Shown piece by piece: positions 8,425-17,551 of a stretch of 64,000 bases of DNA; the first letter of the stretch is position 1, and every line of letters begins with the position of its first letter. Source of the DNA: CAKRJP01 sp963634745. Lineage in GTDB: Bacteria > Bacillota > Clostridia > Lachnospirales > Lachnospiraceae. The stretch covers positions 1-64,000 of the forward strand of contig CAVHCX010000011.1 in the NCBI GenBank assembly GCA_963634745.1, given 5' to 3'. The translations under genes and the position numbers were made by a program. The notes under the pieces are model-generated. The model was given only the letters and a program-made list of their open reading frames with translations. It searched no databases and was not told the origin of the DNA.

Positions 8425-9134
8425 TATTTTCCCACCTCATTCATATAGTCATTGAGGGCATCCAAAAAGGCCTTCTTTCTGGCCCGACTTACCTGGATTA
8501 CATCCGAATCCACGGTTACATCACTGCCATGAAAATCTTCCACATACTCCAGATTTACAAGATAGCAGCGGTTGCAGCGAAAGAATTTGCTGCCCTTTAA
8601 GGCATCCTCCGCCTCCTTCATAGACCCCTTGGTCACCACATTTCCATTGATGCAATGATAGATCAGGTCATGGTCTACCACTTCCACATAGCAGATCTTA
8701 TCCATATCCAGTTTCTTTTTGCCACCCTTTTGAGCCACGGTAATATAATTGATTTCCTTTTTCTTCACCCTGGTTAAGGCCCGCTCGATCCGCTGGGAAA
8801 ATGCAAAGTAAGAAATAGGTTTTAGCACATAATCCAAGGCATCCACCCGATAGCCCAAAATCGCATACTGAGGCATATTGGTTATAAATATAATGACTAC
8901 TTCATTGTCCTTCTCACGGATTTTTTCGGCCGCAGTCATACCATCCATAAAGGTCATCTCCACGTCCATAAGGATAATATCAAAGTCTGCCGAATAGTCT
9001 GTTACAATATCTTCCCCGTCCGAAAAAAGCGTAACCTTTATTTTATGATTTGTCTCCCTTCCATAACGCGCAATATATTCTTTCAGCTGCGCAGCATAGG
9101 TCTTGTCATCCTCCACTACTGCAATACGAAGCAT
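8424..9134 (-). CDS. LytTR-family response regulator
   Basis: A 236-aa regulator: receiver domain (residues 1-120) starting MLRIAVVEDDKTYAAQ with phosphoacceptor Asp in FDIILMDVEM, Thr/Ser switch in VIIFITN and Lys in YVLKPI; then a LytTR DNA-binding domain (about 130-232) with FFRCNRCYLVNLEYV. The ATG at 9134 has GGAGG at the proper distance; the longer frame has none. It is first in a two-gene operon with its kinase. LytTR proteins bind paired direct repeats upstream of -35. The GH promoters at 17263 and 20088 carry elements of that general kind, so these are possible targets; this is inference. Confidence 0.9.
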   Translation of the reverse strand: MLRIAVVEDDKTYAAQLKEYIARYGRETNHKIKVTLFSDGEDIVTDYSADFDIILMDVEMTFMDGMTAAEKIREKDNEVVIIFITNMPQYAILGYRVDALDYVLKPISYFAFSQRIERALTRVKKKEINYITVAQKGGKKKLDMDKICYVEVVDHDLIYHCINGNVVTKGSMKEAEDALKGSKFFRCNRCYLVNLEYVEDFHGSDVTVDSDVIQVSRARKKAFLDALNDYMNEVGK

Positions 9135-9179
9135 GCGACGATCCTCCCAATTCCTCTTTATTTTCACTTCCTATCTACC

Positions 9180-9208
9180 ATTTTAGTAGACATTTGTGAC
9201 ACTCACAA
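9180..9208 (-). promoter_or_regulatory. Candidate promoter of the two-component operon with a perfect palindrome over -35
   Basis: TTGTGA and TAAAAT are 17 bp apart on the minus strand, 46 bp before the regulator start. The -35 is one half of TTGTGA-GTG-TCACAA (9194-9208), a perfect 6+3+6 palindrome that would suit a dimeric repressor. Confidence 0.5.
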
Positions 9209-9232
9209 GCAAGTTTTCACAAAAAGCAATAT

Positions 9233-9263
9233 AGACGGTCCCCCTGTTTGCGGAAGACCGTCT
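9233..9263 (-). terminator. Terminator hairpin after the GH78-GH3 operon
   Basis: AGACGGTC/GACCGTCT forms an 8-bp stem just after the last gene of the glycoside operon. The T-run on the minus strand is weak and displaced. Confidence 0.5.
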
Positions 9264-9284
9264 GTCATTTTCTAGTCTTTGATT

Positions 9285-9722
9285 TTATTCTTCTGTCTTA
9301 ACAACCTTAAAATAAGATCCGATAATATTTAATAAGATTGCCACAAAGCAGCATACCATTCCCACGATTGCGCTGGACAGGTCACTCATGGTCTGTGCAT
9401 TTCTCTCGAAAGAAAGAATGGTTGCAATGCTATTGACACGGGCAGAGATAAATTGTGCAAATGCCACCATAAGAAGGGCGCCGCTTATAACCGGAAGAGC
9501 ATCCATTCCAAGGCTTGCTCCTGCCTTGTTATATCCTACGATGTATGCTAACTCCAGAATAATTCCTACAATCAAACAACCTAGGATCACTCCGTTTACT
9601 CCAAGATTGCTGAAATAATCGGTATTACAATTAATCAGGTAGGCTACGGTTGCTGCCACTGCGGCTATCACTGCCAGGGCCGCAAAGTAAAAGCCTACGG
9701 ATTGTTTCTTAATAAAGCTCAT
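9285..9722 (-). CDS. Small four-helix membrane protein of the glycosidase operon
   Basis: A 145-aa protein with four hydrophobic helices (about residues 8-30, 42-62, 75-97 and 112-138) and charged ends; no catalytic motif is visible. It lies 14 bp after the membrane-anchored GH3 gene and is the last gene of the operon. Its constant place beside a membrane-anchored glycosidase suggests help in membrane placement or sugar handling, but the family is not one I can name. A ribosome binding site GAGGGGAAAAAG precedes the ATG. Confidence 0.7.
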   Translation of the reverse strand: MSFIKKQSVGFYFAALAVIAAVAATVAYLINCNTDYFSNLGVNGVILGCLIVGIILELAYIVGYNKAGASLGMDALPVISGALLMVAFAQFISARVNSIATILSFERNAQTMSDLSSAIVGMVCCFVAILLNIIGSYFKVVKTEE

Positions 9723-9736
9723 CTTTTTCCCCTCCT

Positions 9737-12700
9737 TTATTTACTCTTCTTTGTATTTTTTACATACATGGCGATTGCTGCAATTGTAAGCAGGGCAAAG
9801 ATTATTTCTGCTGCCGTAAGTGCATTATCATACCAGGTTCTTACAGACTCGATACGGGATGAGGAATTTAATCCATCCATAGCATTGGAATTAGCAAGTG
9901 CGTAATTTTGCCAGGTCATATCGTTCTTTAAATCCTGCATAAGCTCTGCATCCTTGCTTACATTTTCCAGGGTCCAGTAATCCCACTTTGCACTGACTGC
10001 TTCCATGCTGCTGTCTCCGGTGTTACATGTCATTGTCACACCACAGTGGGCTGCTTCTTTTAATACAGAGTAGTTTGCATCCTGGATAAAGTCCTCACTG
10101 ATCAGGCCTTTAAAGCCCCACTCCTTACGTAGGATATTCATAAGCAGTCCATAATGCGCATTACCTGCTGTACAGCCGATACGGTTGAAGGTGGTCATAA
10201 CTGCCAATGCCTGGGCATCCTCTATAGAAGCCTGTACGCCACGAAGTTCGTTCTCTCTAGCCTTTTGTTCTGTCATAAAGGTTGCAATACCGGAACGGTT
10301 GATTTCTGTATCGTTAAATGCGAAATGTTTTGGTGCAATGAGCACGCCGTATTTCTGAGCTGCTGTAATATAGTTAGATGCCTGATAAGCTGTCAAAACC
10401 GCATCCTCTGAATAGTACTCATGGTTACGTGCATTGTATGGGCAACGGTGAAGGTTGGTTCCTGCTCCCCAGAAGATGGTCAGATTTGACCACAGAGAGT
10501 AGTTACCAATGACCTGTCCATATTCAGCAGCCAGTTCCTTACTAAAGGTCTGGGCAATCACTGGCTCAGATACCATGGTTCCAAACTTGTAGTTTAAGTT
10601 CTTGTCATCCGGGTCAATGGCACAAGGATCTGCGGAGTCTGTATCTGTATTTGCATACTGTCCCAGGGTATAGGAGTTAAATCCGTTCGGTCCATCATTT
10701 TGTACTGCTTCCGGTGAAGAAATAGATGCAATTGGTTTGGTGCTGGTTCCGCCAAATCCTAGACGGATCATACAATCCTCCAAAGTAATCTGATCCATAA
10801 GTTCAGACCACTTGTCATCAGAAAGATCAGTCTCTCCCTTAAGGTCTGCCAGAGTCAGTCCATTGTCTGCCCCAAAGGTTACCTCATCGGTATCTCCCTG
10901 GTCTGTGATTTCATAGGTATCATTCTGCATGATCTCGATCATCTCATCGGTTGCGGTCAGGTCCTTATAAGTCTTAGGGAAGGTTCCGCTCCAATCATTT
11001 CTTGTAAGATAGGTTACAGTGCCTGGCATATAGGTATTTAAATCCATATCCTGAAGCTGATTTTCTACTGCAGTTCCATTCTCTGTCTCGGCAAATGTTC
11101 TTGTATCCATCTGGGCCAGATTCCAAGTTTTTACATTGGAAGCATCCCCTGCGCTTGTCATACCACTGGATGTATCATATCCCTGGGCAGCCAGCACGTT
11201 GTTTACTGCCTCATGGGCACCATTTCCGATCGTGAAATAATAATCCCCTGCATCTAAAATATAATTTCCTGTAGTTCCTGCTTCATTGGAAGCGGTGCTG
11301 TCCCAGCTTGCCATATCCTGGGCATCTGCTGTAACAGTAACTGTTACAGACTCTCCGGGCTCTAACTCTTTGGTCTTTTCATAGTCAAGAAGCTGGACTG
11401 CTGATTTCTCTACCAGATGCTCTTTGTCATAATCGGTATAAGGAAGGGAAGTATAAAGTTCTACCACATCTTTACCTGCCACATCTCCGGTATTGGTTAC
11501 AGTTACCTGGGCAGTTACCGTCTTATTCTCAAGGTCTACATCCAGGCTATCCAGGGTCTGGCTAAATGTTGTATAAGAAAGTCCATAGCCGAAGGCATAA
11601 GAAACTTCACTGTCGTAAGTCCAAGCACCCCCTGTGGAACTTCCTACGCTGTCAGATGCATTTCCCTGTCCTAAAACTGTATCAGCATAGCGAGTCTCGT
11701 AATATTTATATCCTGTGTAAATTCCTTCTGCTTCTACCAGTTCTGAATTGATGGAATAGTCAGAATCTGCATTGGTCCACTCATAATCTCCGTAGTTTTG
11801 AGCTGCCGGAGAAGCGGAGTTATCAACCGCATAGGTATCTGCAAGATGGCCTGACGGATTTTCCTCACCGCTTAATACATCTGCCACTCCATAGAAGCCA
11901 TATCCACCCGGGATACCTACTTCTAACATAGCATCAATACCATCGTTATTCTTCAGTTCGTCAATTTCCATGGCACTGGCATTATTTAAAAGCACAATCA
12001 CCTTGCCGCCGTTTTTCTCTTTCGCCTCGATGGCAGCCTGGATGGTTGCCCGCTCTGTGTCGGAGAGCCCTAAAGGATCTTCCTGATTCAGGTCTTGGTC
12101 CGGATTTACTCCGTCCGTTCCCGGTGTATAGTTGGTATTCTCACCTGCTGCTCTTGCAATGGTTACGATCATAACATTGTAATCGTCCATGCTGTCCTTC
12201 CATGTCGAATCCGCCTGATCCAGGGCCTCCTGTGTCGGCTCAAGACTGGTAAAGGTACCGCCGACGGCCGGTGAAGTTGCGCGATAGTAGGTAGTAACCC
12301 CCCAGGGAAGTACAGCCTCAGACTTAAAGTCTTCCTTCAGGCCCTCGTACAGTTTCTGAAGGGTCGGATTGATGCTATAACCCTTTGCCTCAAAAGCCTC
12401 CACCAAGTCTACTGTGTCCGCATCTGTCCCCTCATTGTCTGAGAGGCTACTACCAAAGTCACCACCCTGTACCGGATAGTAGCTTGAAAATCCCAGCAAG
12501 GACACCTTCTTGGTCTCATCCTCTGACAGGGGAAGGGCCCCGTTGTTCTTTAAAAGAACCGTTCCTTCCTCACTCATACGCTCTCCCAGGTCCTCGATGG
12601 AATCCAAAAGCTCTGTAGTGCTGCTGTAGTCAGACTTGTAAGTATAATCCTCCGCTGTCTGATTGTCCGTTACCATCTTGGTGCTCTGGGTTCCTAAGAA

Positions 12701-12823
12701 CTTGTCGATATCCGTACGAAATGTATCAATTACCATCGATGCGGATAAGGTCAGAGCAAGCAAAGATGTTCCTGTGGTCGCAAGGCCACGCCATGCCCGA
12801 CGCTTTGTCTTTTTTTCTTTCAT
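9737..12823 (-). CDS. Membrane-anchored glycoside hydrolase family 3 enzyme with reversed domain order
   Basis: A 1028-aa beta-glucosidase-type enzyme. It starts with a basic region and a hydrophobic anchor (about 12-35) and ends with a second membrane helix (about 995-1020) and lysines, so it may be held at both ends. The alpha/beta C-type GH3 domain comes first (about 90-400), then a fibronectin-III-like region (about 440-600), and the TIM-barrel N-type domain last, holding KHFAFNDTE and GLISEDFIQD with the probable nucleophile Asp near 911. This C-before-N order is known for some ruminococcal GH3 enzymes. The substrate is uncertain: beta-glucosides, or glucosyl residues exposed after rhamnose removal by the GH78 partner. 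Confidence 0.9.
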   Translation of the reverse strand: MKEKKTKRRAWRGLATTGTSLLALTLSASMVIDTFRTDIDKFLGTQSTKMVTDNQTAEDYTYKSDYSSTTELLDSIEDLGERMSEEGTVLLKNNGALPLSEDETKKVSLLGFSSYYPVQGGDFGSSLSDNEGTDADTVDLVEAFEAKGYSINPTLQKLYEGLKEDFKSEAVLPWGVTTYYRATSPAVGGTFTSLEPTQEALDQADSTWKDSMDDYNVMIVTIARAAGENTNYTPGTDGVNPDQDLNQEDPLGLSDTERATIQAAIEAKEKNGGKVIVLLNNASAMEIDELKNNDGIDAMLEVGIPGGYGFYGVADVLSGEENPSGHLADTYAVDNSASPAAQNYGDYEWTNADSDYSINSELVEAEGIYTGYKYYETRYADTVLGQGNASDSVGSSTGGAWTYDSEVSYAFGYGLSYTTFSQTLDSLDVDLENKTVTAQVTVTNTGDVAGKDVVELYTSLPYTDYDKEHLVEKSAVQLLDYEKTKELEPGESVTVTVTADAQDMASWDSTASNEAGTTGNYILDAGDYYFTIGNGAHEAVNNVLAAQGYDTSSGMTSAGDASNVKTWNLAQMDTRTFAETENGTAVENQLQDMDLNTYMPGTVTYLTRNDWSGTFPKTYKDLTATDEMIEIMQNDTYEITDQGDTDEVTFGADNGLTLADLKGETDLSDDKWSELMDQITLEDCMIRLGFGGTSTKPIASISSPEAVQNDGPNGFNSYTLGQYANTDTDSADPCAIDPDDKNLNYKFGTMVSEPVIAQTFSKELAAEYGQVIGNYSLWSNLTIFWGAGTNLHRCPYNARNHEYYSEDAVLTAYQASNYITAAQKYGVLIAPKHFAFNDTEINRSGIATFMTEQKARENELRGVQASIEDAQALAVMTTFNRIGCTAGNAHYGLLMNILRKEWGFKGLISEDFIQDANYSVLKEAAHCGVTMTCNTGDSSMEAVSAKWDYWTLENVSKDAELMQDLKNDMTWQNYALANSNAMDGLNSSSRIESVRTWYDNALTAAEIIFALLTIAAIAMYVKNTKKSK

Positions 12824-12847
12824 GATTTCCCTCCCATAGATAAATAT

Positions 12848-14557
12848 TTATTTTTTTGCTTTGGCAGCCTTAGCTGCAGCTTTTGCTTCCGCTTTCTTTT
12901 TCTTGTCTGCAAGCTTCTTTTGGTATTTTGCTTCCTCTTCCCGGTAGCTTAATCCCTTCTTCTTACAATAAGCTTTCAGTTCTTCTTTTCTTGCCTCTTC
13001 TGCTTTTGCCTCTGCCTCTTCTTGTTCTCTTCGAAGTCTCTCGGCAGGTTCGATCCATTCCCCTCCGGCCGCAAGAACCGCTGCCTTCTGATTCTCCAAA
13101 ATGGTTGCTTGATCTTCTTTAATATGTTTTTCTACTTTTAAGAAGCTCATCAAGATTACGATTATTGCATAGCAAATGAGCTCCATTCCCAGATAGCAAA
13201 GGGTCAGCATGCTCTGTACCCCTCCGTTTTGCACAGAAGCTGTTGCATCATAGCCGCTTGCCGTAAGCAGGGCATTAATGATTCCATTTCCCAGTCCGGT
13301 CATACCCACCATAATGGCGCCGTAGACTGACATGGTAAATCCATCACTTCGAAATCCATTTTTTGCTTCTAAGTGGTCCAGGACATCCGAGAGCAAGGCC
13401 AAGGTTACATACATGGCCGGGATAGATCCGACTCCTTTTAAGATCACTCCGGCACATACGATTACAAAGCTATGTACATTTAAGAAGCTTACTAAGCCTC
13501 CCACAACGGAAATCGCAAGACCAAAGGTTACCGCCCTCTGTTTTCCAAGTTTATCTGCGATCGGCCAAGCAAGGACCATACCGATGGCTGTTGGAAGTCC
13601 CCCAATTAATCCAAGGGTTCCCATGGCAGTTCCTGCTGCCGCCTCGGTATTAATTCCGTCAAACATCCATCTGGCGTAATAACTCATGGATCCATTCTTA
13701 ACCAAGCCCCCAAACTGGAAAAGCAGGAAATATAAAATAATGATCCACCAATATTTATTGGAAACACAGGCCTTGATCTGCTGGCTCATAGGAAGTTTTT
13801 CTTCCTTAATGTTTAGCTTCATATTTTCTTCTGTAATACGTTCTCTGGTAAAGAAGTACTCCAGAAGGATGGCTAAGAAGGTCACAATGCAAAGCACGAT
13901 CATAACCACTCTCCAGTGGCTGTAGCTTGCAGCGGTATCTATCACCCCGTCATGGTCTACAAAGAGAAAACTCTGCAGCAAAATTGGGACAAGAATGCTG
14001 GCCCCCACGCCCACTGCCGCAACTCCCGACGCATTGGAAAAGGTTGCTAACATTCCCCTGTGGTTAGAATTCCTTGTAGACAGGGATACTAAAGAGCTGT
14101 GGGCTGTGTAATAAAACGGATAAGCCACAGCATAGTAAATATTGTAGGAAATGGCGATCCATGCCATTTGCACTGCCGGGCTTGACTCCCTAGGTGTTAA
14201 AAATAACAAGGCGATGGCCAGGGTAACCAAGGGGGCTGACAAAAGCATATAGGGTCTTGCCTTTCCCTGGCTGGTTCTTGTATTATCCATCAGGCGCCCT
14301 ACCACTAGATTTCCGATAATTACGAAGATTACGGAAATCATTGGAAGAACCGCTGAAAAAATTCCGAATTTACTTGTATCCGTCCAACCCAGGACATCCG
14401 AATAATAGCGGTTTAAGTAGGATCCGAAGATGGCATTTGAGATCAAGGCACAAAAAGGTGCAATAAAATATCCCAAGAGCATTTCTTTCGGTTTTACATT
14501 CGCGGATGTAATCTTTGTCCGAAACAAGGGATTGTCGAAAAATGTCTTTTTCTCCAT
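12848..14557 (-). CDS. GPH-family (MFS) sugar:cation symporter with a basic C-terminal tail
   Basis: A 569-aa transporter with about 12 membrane helices of the glycoside-pentoside-hexuronide type (AYPFYYTAHSSLVSLSTRNS in the helix 4-5 region is typical). The last about 80 residues are a charged, Lys/Ala/Glu-rich, helix-prone tail (AEAKAEEARKEELKAYCKK) that is unusual in length. The ATG at 14557 follows AAGAGGAAAA; the frame's first codon is a TTG one codon earlier. It lies between GH78 (30 bp) and GH3 (24 bp), so it likely imports the sugar or small glycoside these enzymes release. Confidence 0.9.
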   Translation of the reverse strand: MEKKTFFDNPLFRTKITSANVKPKEMLLGYFIAPFCALISNAIFGSYLNRYYSDVLGWTDTSKFGIFSAVLPMISVIFVIIGNLVVGRLMDNTRTSQGKARPYMLLSAPLVTLAIALLFLTPRESSPAVQMAWIAISYNIYYAVAYPFYYTAHSSLVSLSTRNSNHRGMLATFSNASGVAAVGVGASILVPILLQSFLFVDHDGVIDTAASYSHWRVVMIVLCIVTFLAILLEYFFTRERITEENMKLNIKEEKLPMSQQIKACVSNKYWWIIILYFLLFQFGGLVKNGSMSYYARWMFDGINTEAAAGTAMGTLGLIGGLPTAIGMVLAWPIADKLGKQRAVTFGLAISVVGGLVSFLNVHSFVIVCAGVILKGVGSIPAMYVTLALLSDVLDHLEAKNGFRSDGFTMSVYGAIMVGMTGLGNGIINALLTASGYDATASVQNGGVQSMLTLCYLGMELICYAIIVILMSFLKVEKHIKEDQATILENQKAAVLAAGGEWIEPAERLRREQEEAEAKAEEARKEELKAYCKKKGLSYREEEAKYQKKLADKKKKAEAKAAAKAAKAKK

Positions 14558-14589
14558 CAATTTTTCCTCTTTCTTATATATCTTTTTCT

Positions 14590-17151
14590 TTACTTATATA
14601 TTTCTGTAAATGTGTAAGTTCCGCTTCCGAGCGTCTTTTCTTTGCCACTGGGAAGTCTTACGTAGGCGGTGGTAGAGCAAGGGATCTCCACATTAAGGCT
14701 AAAGATTCCATCTTTTATCCACCATTCACTGGCAACTCTTCCGTAGGCTGTGCGGACAGATCCCTTTGCCCGGGTCAGTCCCCCACCAACTAAAGGAGCG
14801 ATTTTTACTTTTCTACCTCCACCTTCCAGGTTCTCGATTCCTGCAACTCTTCGATAGAGGAAGTCTCCGACCGCACCGTAGGAGAAGTGGTTGAAGGATA
14901 CCATGCCGCCGGTTCCGTCATCCTCTCCTGTATTGCAGGTTCCATCCTCTCTAAGCGCATCCCAGCGCTCCCAGATGGTCGTTCCTCCTACCTTCATCTC
15001 ATAGAGCCAGGAAGGACAGGTATCTGTCATTAACATTTTAAAGGCATCCTCCTCATAGCCGTTGTCTGCCAGGGCAAAAAGAATATAAGGAGTTCCAGGG
15101 AATCCGGTAGCTATGTGATAATCATTTTCCCGAACGATCCTTGCCAAGTGGGCCGCCGTCTTCTTTCGATCTTCCTCAGAAAGCATGCCGTAATAAAGGG
15201 GCAGTACATAGGCTGTCTGAAATTCCTTTTTTACCCTGCAATCTTTCTCCATCAAAAGGTCCCGGTATGCCTCTGCGGTCTTCTCGCTAAGCTTCTTATA
15301 GTAGGCTGCATCCTCCTTTTCTCCCAAAAGCTCCGCAATCTGAGATAAAATTTTGCCGGAATGGGACATACATGCGGTGGCCGTCCATTTTCCACGGCCC
15401 ATCCAGCCCCAAAGTCCAACGCCCGGAGCACACCAATCTCCGTAGTGATGCAAGAGCTTCCAAATATATCTGTGCTTTCCTACGGATCCAAGTCCTGCCC
15501 AGAATTTACAAGCCTTCATATAGCGCTTCATGGTCGGATACATGGTCTTTAAAAGTCCCAGGTCTCCCCTGGCCTTGTACTCTGCCCAGGGGGCCAAAAT
15601 GCAGGCATCTCCCCAGTGGTCCACTGCCATGGGAATCATAATTTCCCACTGGCCCGGCACAACCACCAAAGGCACCGTCACCGGAATTCCTCCGCCCTTA
15701 TTCTGTTCACTTCGAACATCCTTAAACCATTTTTCTAAGAAACGGCTCATGTCAAAATTGTAGGCAGCTGTAGGAGAAAATAGGGCTATATCTCCGGTCC
15801 ATCCCATACGCTCATCTCTCTGAGGGCAGTCCGTAGGGATGTCGACAAAGTTCGACTTTGCCCCCCAGCGGATACTGCCTTGCAGCTTATTTACCAATTC
15901 ATTGGAGCAGGAAAATTCTCCGTTATCTTCCACATCGGAATATAGGGCAATGGCACTTAAATCTACATCCTGCTCCCCGGCCCCTTCCATGCTTACATAG
16001 CGAAAGCCCATATAAGTCATCCTAGGAGACCAGGTCTGCTCTCCGTCCCTGCAAATATAGACGGCTTCCTGTTTTGCACTTCTTAAAGGCTTGGTAAATA
16101 ATTCCCCGTCCATCAAAATCTCTGCATGGCGGAAAGTAATTTTCTGCCCCTTCTTGCCCTTAATTTTGGCGGAAATAACTCCGGCAAAGTTTTGTCCGAA
16201 ATCATAGATCAAGACGCCACTGGGTGCTTTTGTTACAGAAACCGGATGAAATACTTCCTGGGCCTTTACCGGGGCCCCGTACTGGGCCAGAAGCTCAGGC
16301 TTTAATTTCACCTGCTCCCTGGTAGCCTTATGCCAGGAAATCTTATTCATATCTACGGTCGCATCAAAGACTTCCCCGTTATAAAACTCTGCCTCCCAAA
16401 CCGGGCCGTCCAGGGTCACATCCCAGCTTTCATCGGTTCCGATAATTTCTTCTGTACCATCCTCGTAAGTAATGCGAAGTTCACACAAGAAAGCCTGGCG
16501 GTCTGCATAATTGCGGTTGACCCTCTTATAGGTAAAGGATCCGACTGCCCAGCCACCGGCTACTACAGCCAGCAACTCATTTTCTCCTGCTTCCATAGTA
16601 TGTAGCTGCTTGGTCACATCATAGGTTTGATATTGCAGCTGGTGCTTATAGGAAGTAAAGCCCGGTGCAAAGTAGATATCTCCCACCTTCTCACCGTTTA
16701 GGGTCATCTCATAAATTCCAAGTGCTGTGGCATAGAGCCTTGCTTTTTTTACCTTTCCCCGGCATGTAATTTTTTTCCGGAAAGTTATAGGCCTCGGAGA
16801 TATTTTTTTCTCCGTAAAATGATAGGCTCCGTCGGTAATCCAAGCCCCTTCCCATTCACTGCCCATGCGGCCGGTTTCAAAGCTAGTGCTAGCTACCGCC
16901 GCTTCCCCCTTGTTATCCCTAGCTTCCACAAAGACCGGATATTCCGTAAATGGGCTTAACTTCTCTCCTTCATATGGAACAAGAATCTGAGAATCTGTCT
17001 GCGTGGTCCAATCACCGATACGGATCTTTGCCTTCTTTAATGAAACATTTTCCTGATCACTTTCTATTTGAAAAGAAACCCTGGGGTGTTGTTCGTCCGT
17101 CACACAAGCACCGTTTAAATGTTCCACAGTCAGCTTGCTGATTTTCAGCAT
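14590..17151 (-). CDS. Glycoside hydrolase family 78, alpha-L-rhamnosidase
   Basis: An 853-aa enzyme with the family layout: N-terminal beta-sandwich domains (residues about 1-330), an (alpha/alpha)6 barrel (about 400-760) and a C-terminal beta domain. The GH78 hallmark DIPTDCPQRDERMGWTGD is present with its catalytic acids, along with GGTTIWERWDA and NHFSYGAVGDFLYR. There is no signal peptide, so it acts in the cytoplasm on imported rhamnosides. It is first in the operon GH78, symporter, GH3, small membrane protein. GGAGGGACAAT precedes the ATG. A 31-bp element shared with the GH2 gene lies about 112 bp upstream. Confidence 0.95.
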   Translation of the reverse strand: MLKISKLTVEHLNGACVTDEQHPRVSFQIESDQENVSLKKAKIRIGDWTTQTDSQILVPYEGEKLSPFTEYPVFVEARDNKGEAAVASTSFETGRMGSEWEGAWITDGAYHFTEKKISPRPITFRKKITCRGKVKKARLYATALGIYEMTLNGEKVGDIYFAPGFTSYKHQLQYQTYDVTKQLHTMEAGENELLAVVAGGWAVGSFTYKRVNRNYADRQAFLCELRITYEDGTEEIIGTDESWDVTLDGPVWEAEFYNGEVFDATVDMNKISWHKATREQVKLKPELLAQYGAPVKAQEVFHPVSVTKAPSGVLIYDFGQNFAGVISAKIKGKKGQKITFRHAEILMDGELFTKPLRSAKQEAVYICRDGEQTWSPRMTYMGFRYVSMEGAGEQDVDLSAIALYSDVEDNGEFSCSNELVNKLQGSIRWGAKSNFVDIPTDCPQRDERMGWTGDIALFSPTAAYNFDMSRFLEKWFKDVRSEQNKGGGIPVTVPLVVVPGQWEIMIPMAVDHWGDACILAPWAEYKARGDLGLLKTMYPTMKRYMKACKFWAGLGSVGKHRYIWKLLHHYGDWCAPGVGLWGWMGRGKWTATACMSHSGKILSQIAELLGEKEDAAYYKKLSEKTAEAYRDLLMEKDCRVKKEFQTAYVLPLYYGMLSEEDRKKTAAHLARIVRENDYHIATGFPGTPYILFALADNGYEEDAFKMLMTDTCPSWLYEMKVGGTTIWERWDALREDGTCNTGEDDGTGGMVSFNHFSYGAVGDFLYRRVAGIENLEGGGRKVKIAPLVGGGLTRAKGSVRTAYGRVASEWWIKDGIFSLNVEIPCSTTAYVRLPSGKEKTLGSGTYTFTEIYK

Positions 17152-17262
17152 ATATTGTCCCTCCTCTCCTATTCCTCTATCTTGGCCTCCCTATCCTTTT
17201 AAGTTCTCAGATAAGGATTTTGCCAATTTTTACTCGGTGAAATTATGATAGCATTTTGCCTT

Positions 17263-17293
17263 TTGTACTGCTAAAAAAACACGCGAACGGTCT
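17263..17293 (-). promoter_or_regulatory. Candidate activator site shared by the GH78 operon and the GH2 gene
   Basis: This 31-bp segment matches 20088-20118 at 27 of 31 positions. On the minus strand it starts AGACCGTTCGCGTG and ends at GTACAA, with TGCTATCATAAT following as a -10 region. Two related half-sites, ACCGTTCGC and GCAGTACAA, lie about 20 bp apart start to start, a LytTR- or AraC-like spacing. It sits at the place of a class II activator site. Confidence 0.7.
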
Positions 17294-17492
17294 GATTTTT
17301 AACGCGATTAGCAAGCCTTATTTTTTGTGCATTTTGCATATTTTCGCTCTTCTTTCTCCTCTTCGTTTTTCTTGTTTTTTGATATTTTCATCTTATTTTT
17401 GTATATTTCATATATTTACAGGCTTGTTTTCATGGCTTATCCCCTTTTCTTTTGTGCATTATTCCAATCCGCTTTCCCTAGAATTTTTGCAC

Positions 17493-17526
17493 AAAAAAAC
17501 AGGGCCCATTAGCGACCCTGTTTTTA
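17493..17526 (-). terminator. Terminator after the GH2 gene
   Basis: ACAGGG(T/C)C and GACCCTGT pair in a strong stem flanked by A7 and T5, 26 bp after the GH2 stop. The rest of 17294-17492 is AT-rich and holds no gene that I can support. Confidence 0.75.
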
Positions 17527-17551
17527 TCCAAACTCATTATTTTTAATTCTA

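Noticed and set aside
17294..17546. Plus-strand frames of 61 and 96 codons between GH78 and GH2
   Set aside because: They are low-complexity, Phe/Leu/Ser-rich translations of AT-rich intergenic DNA and run through a terminator.
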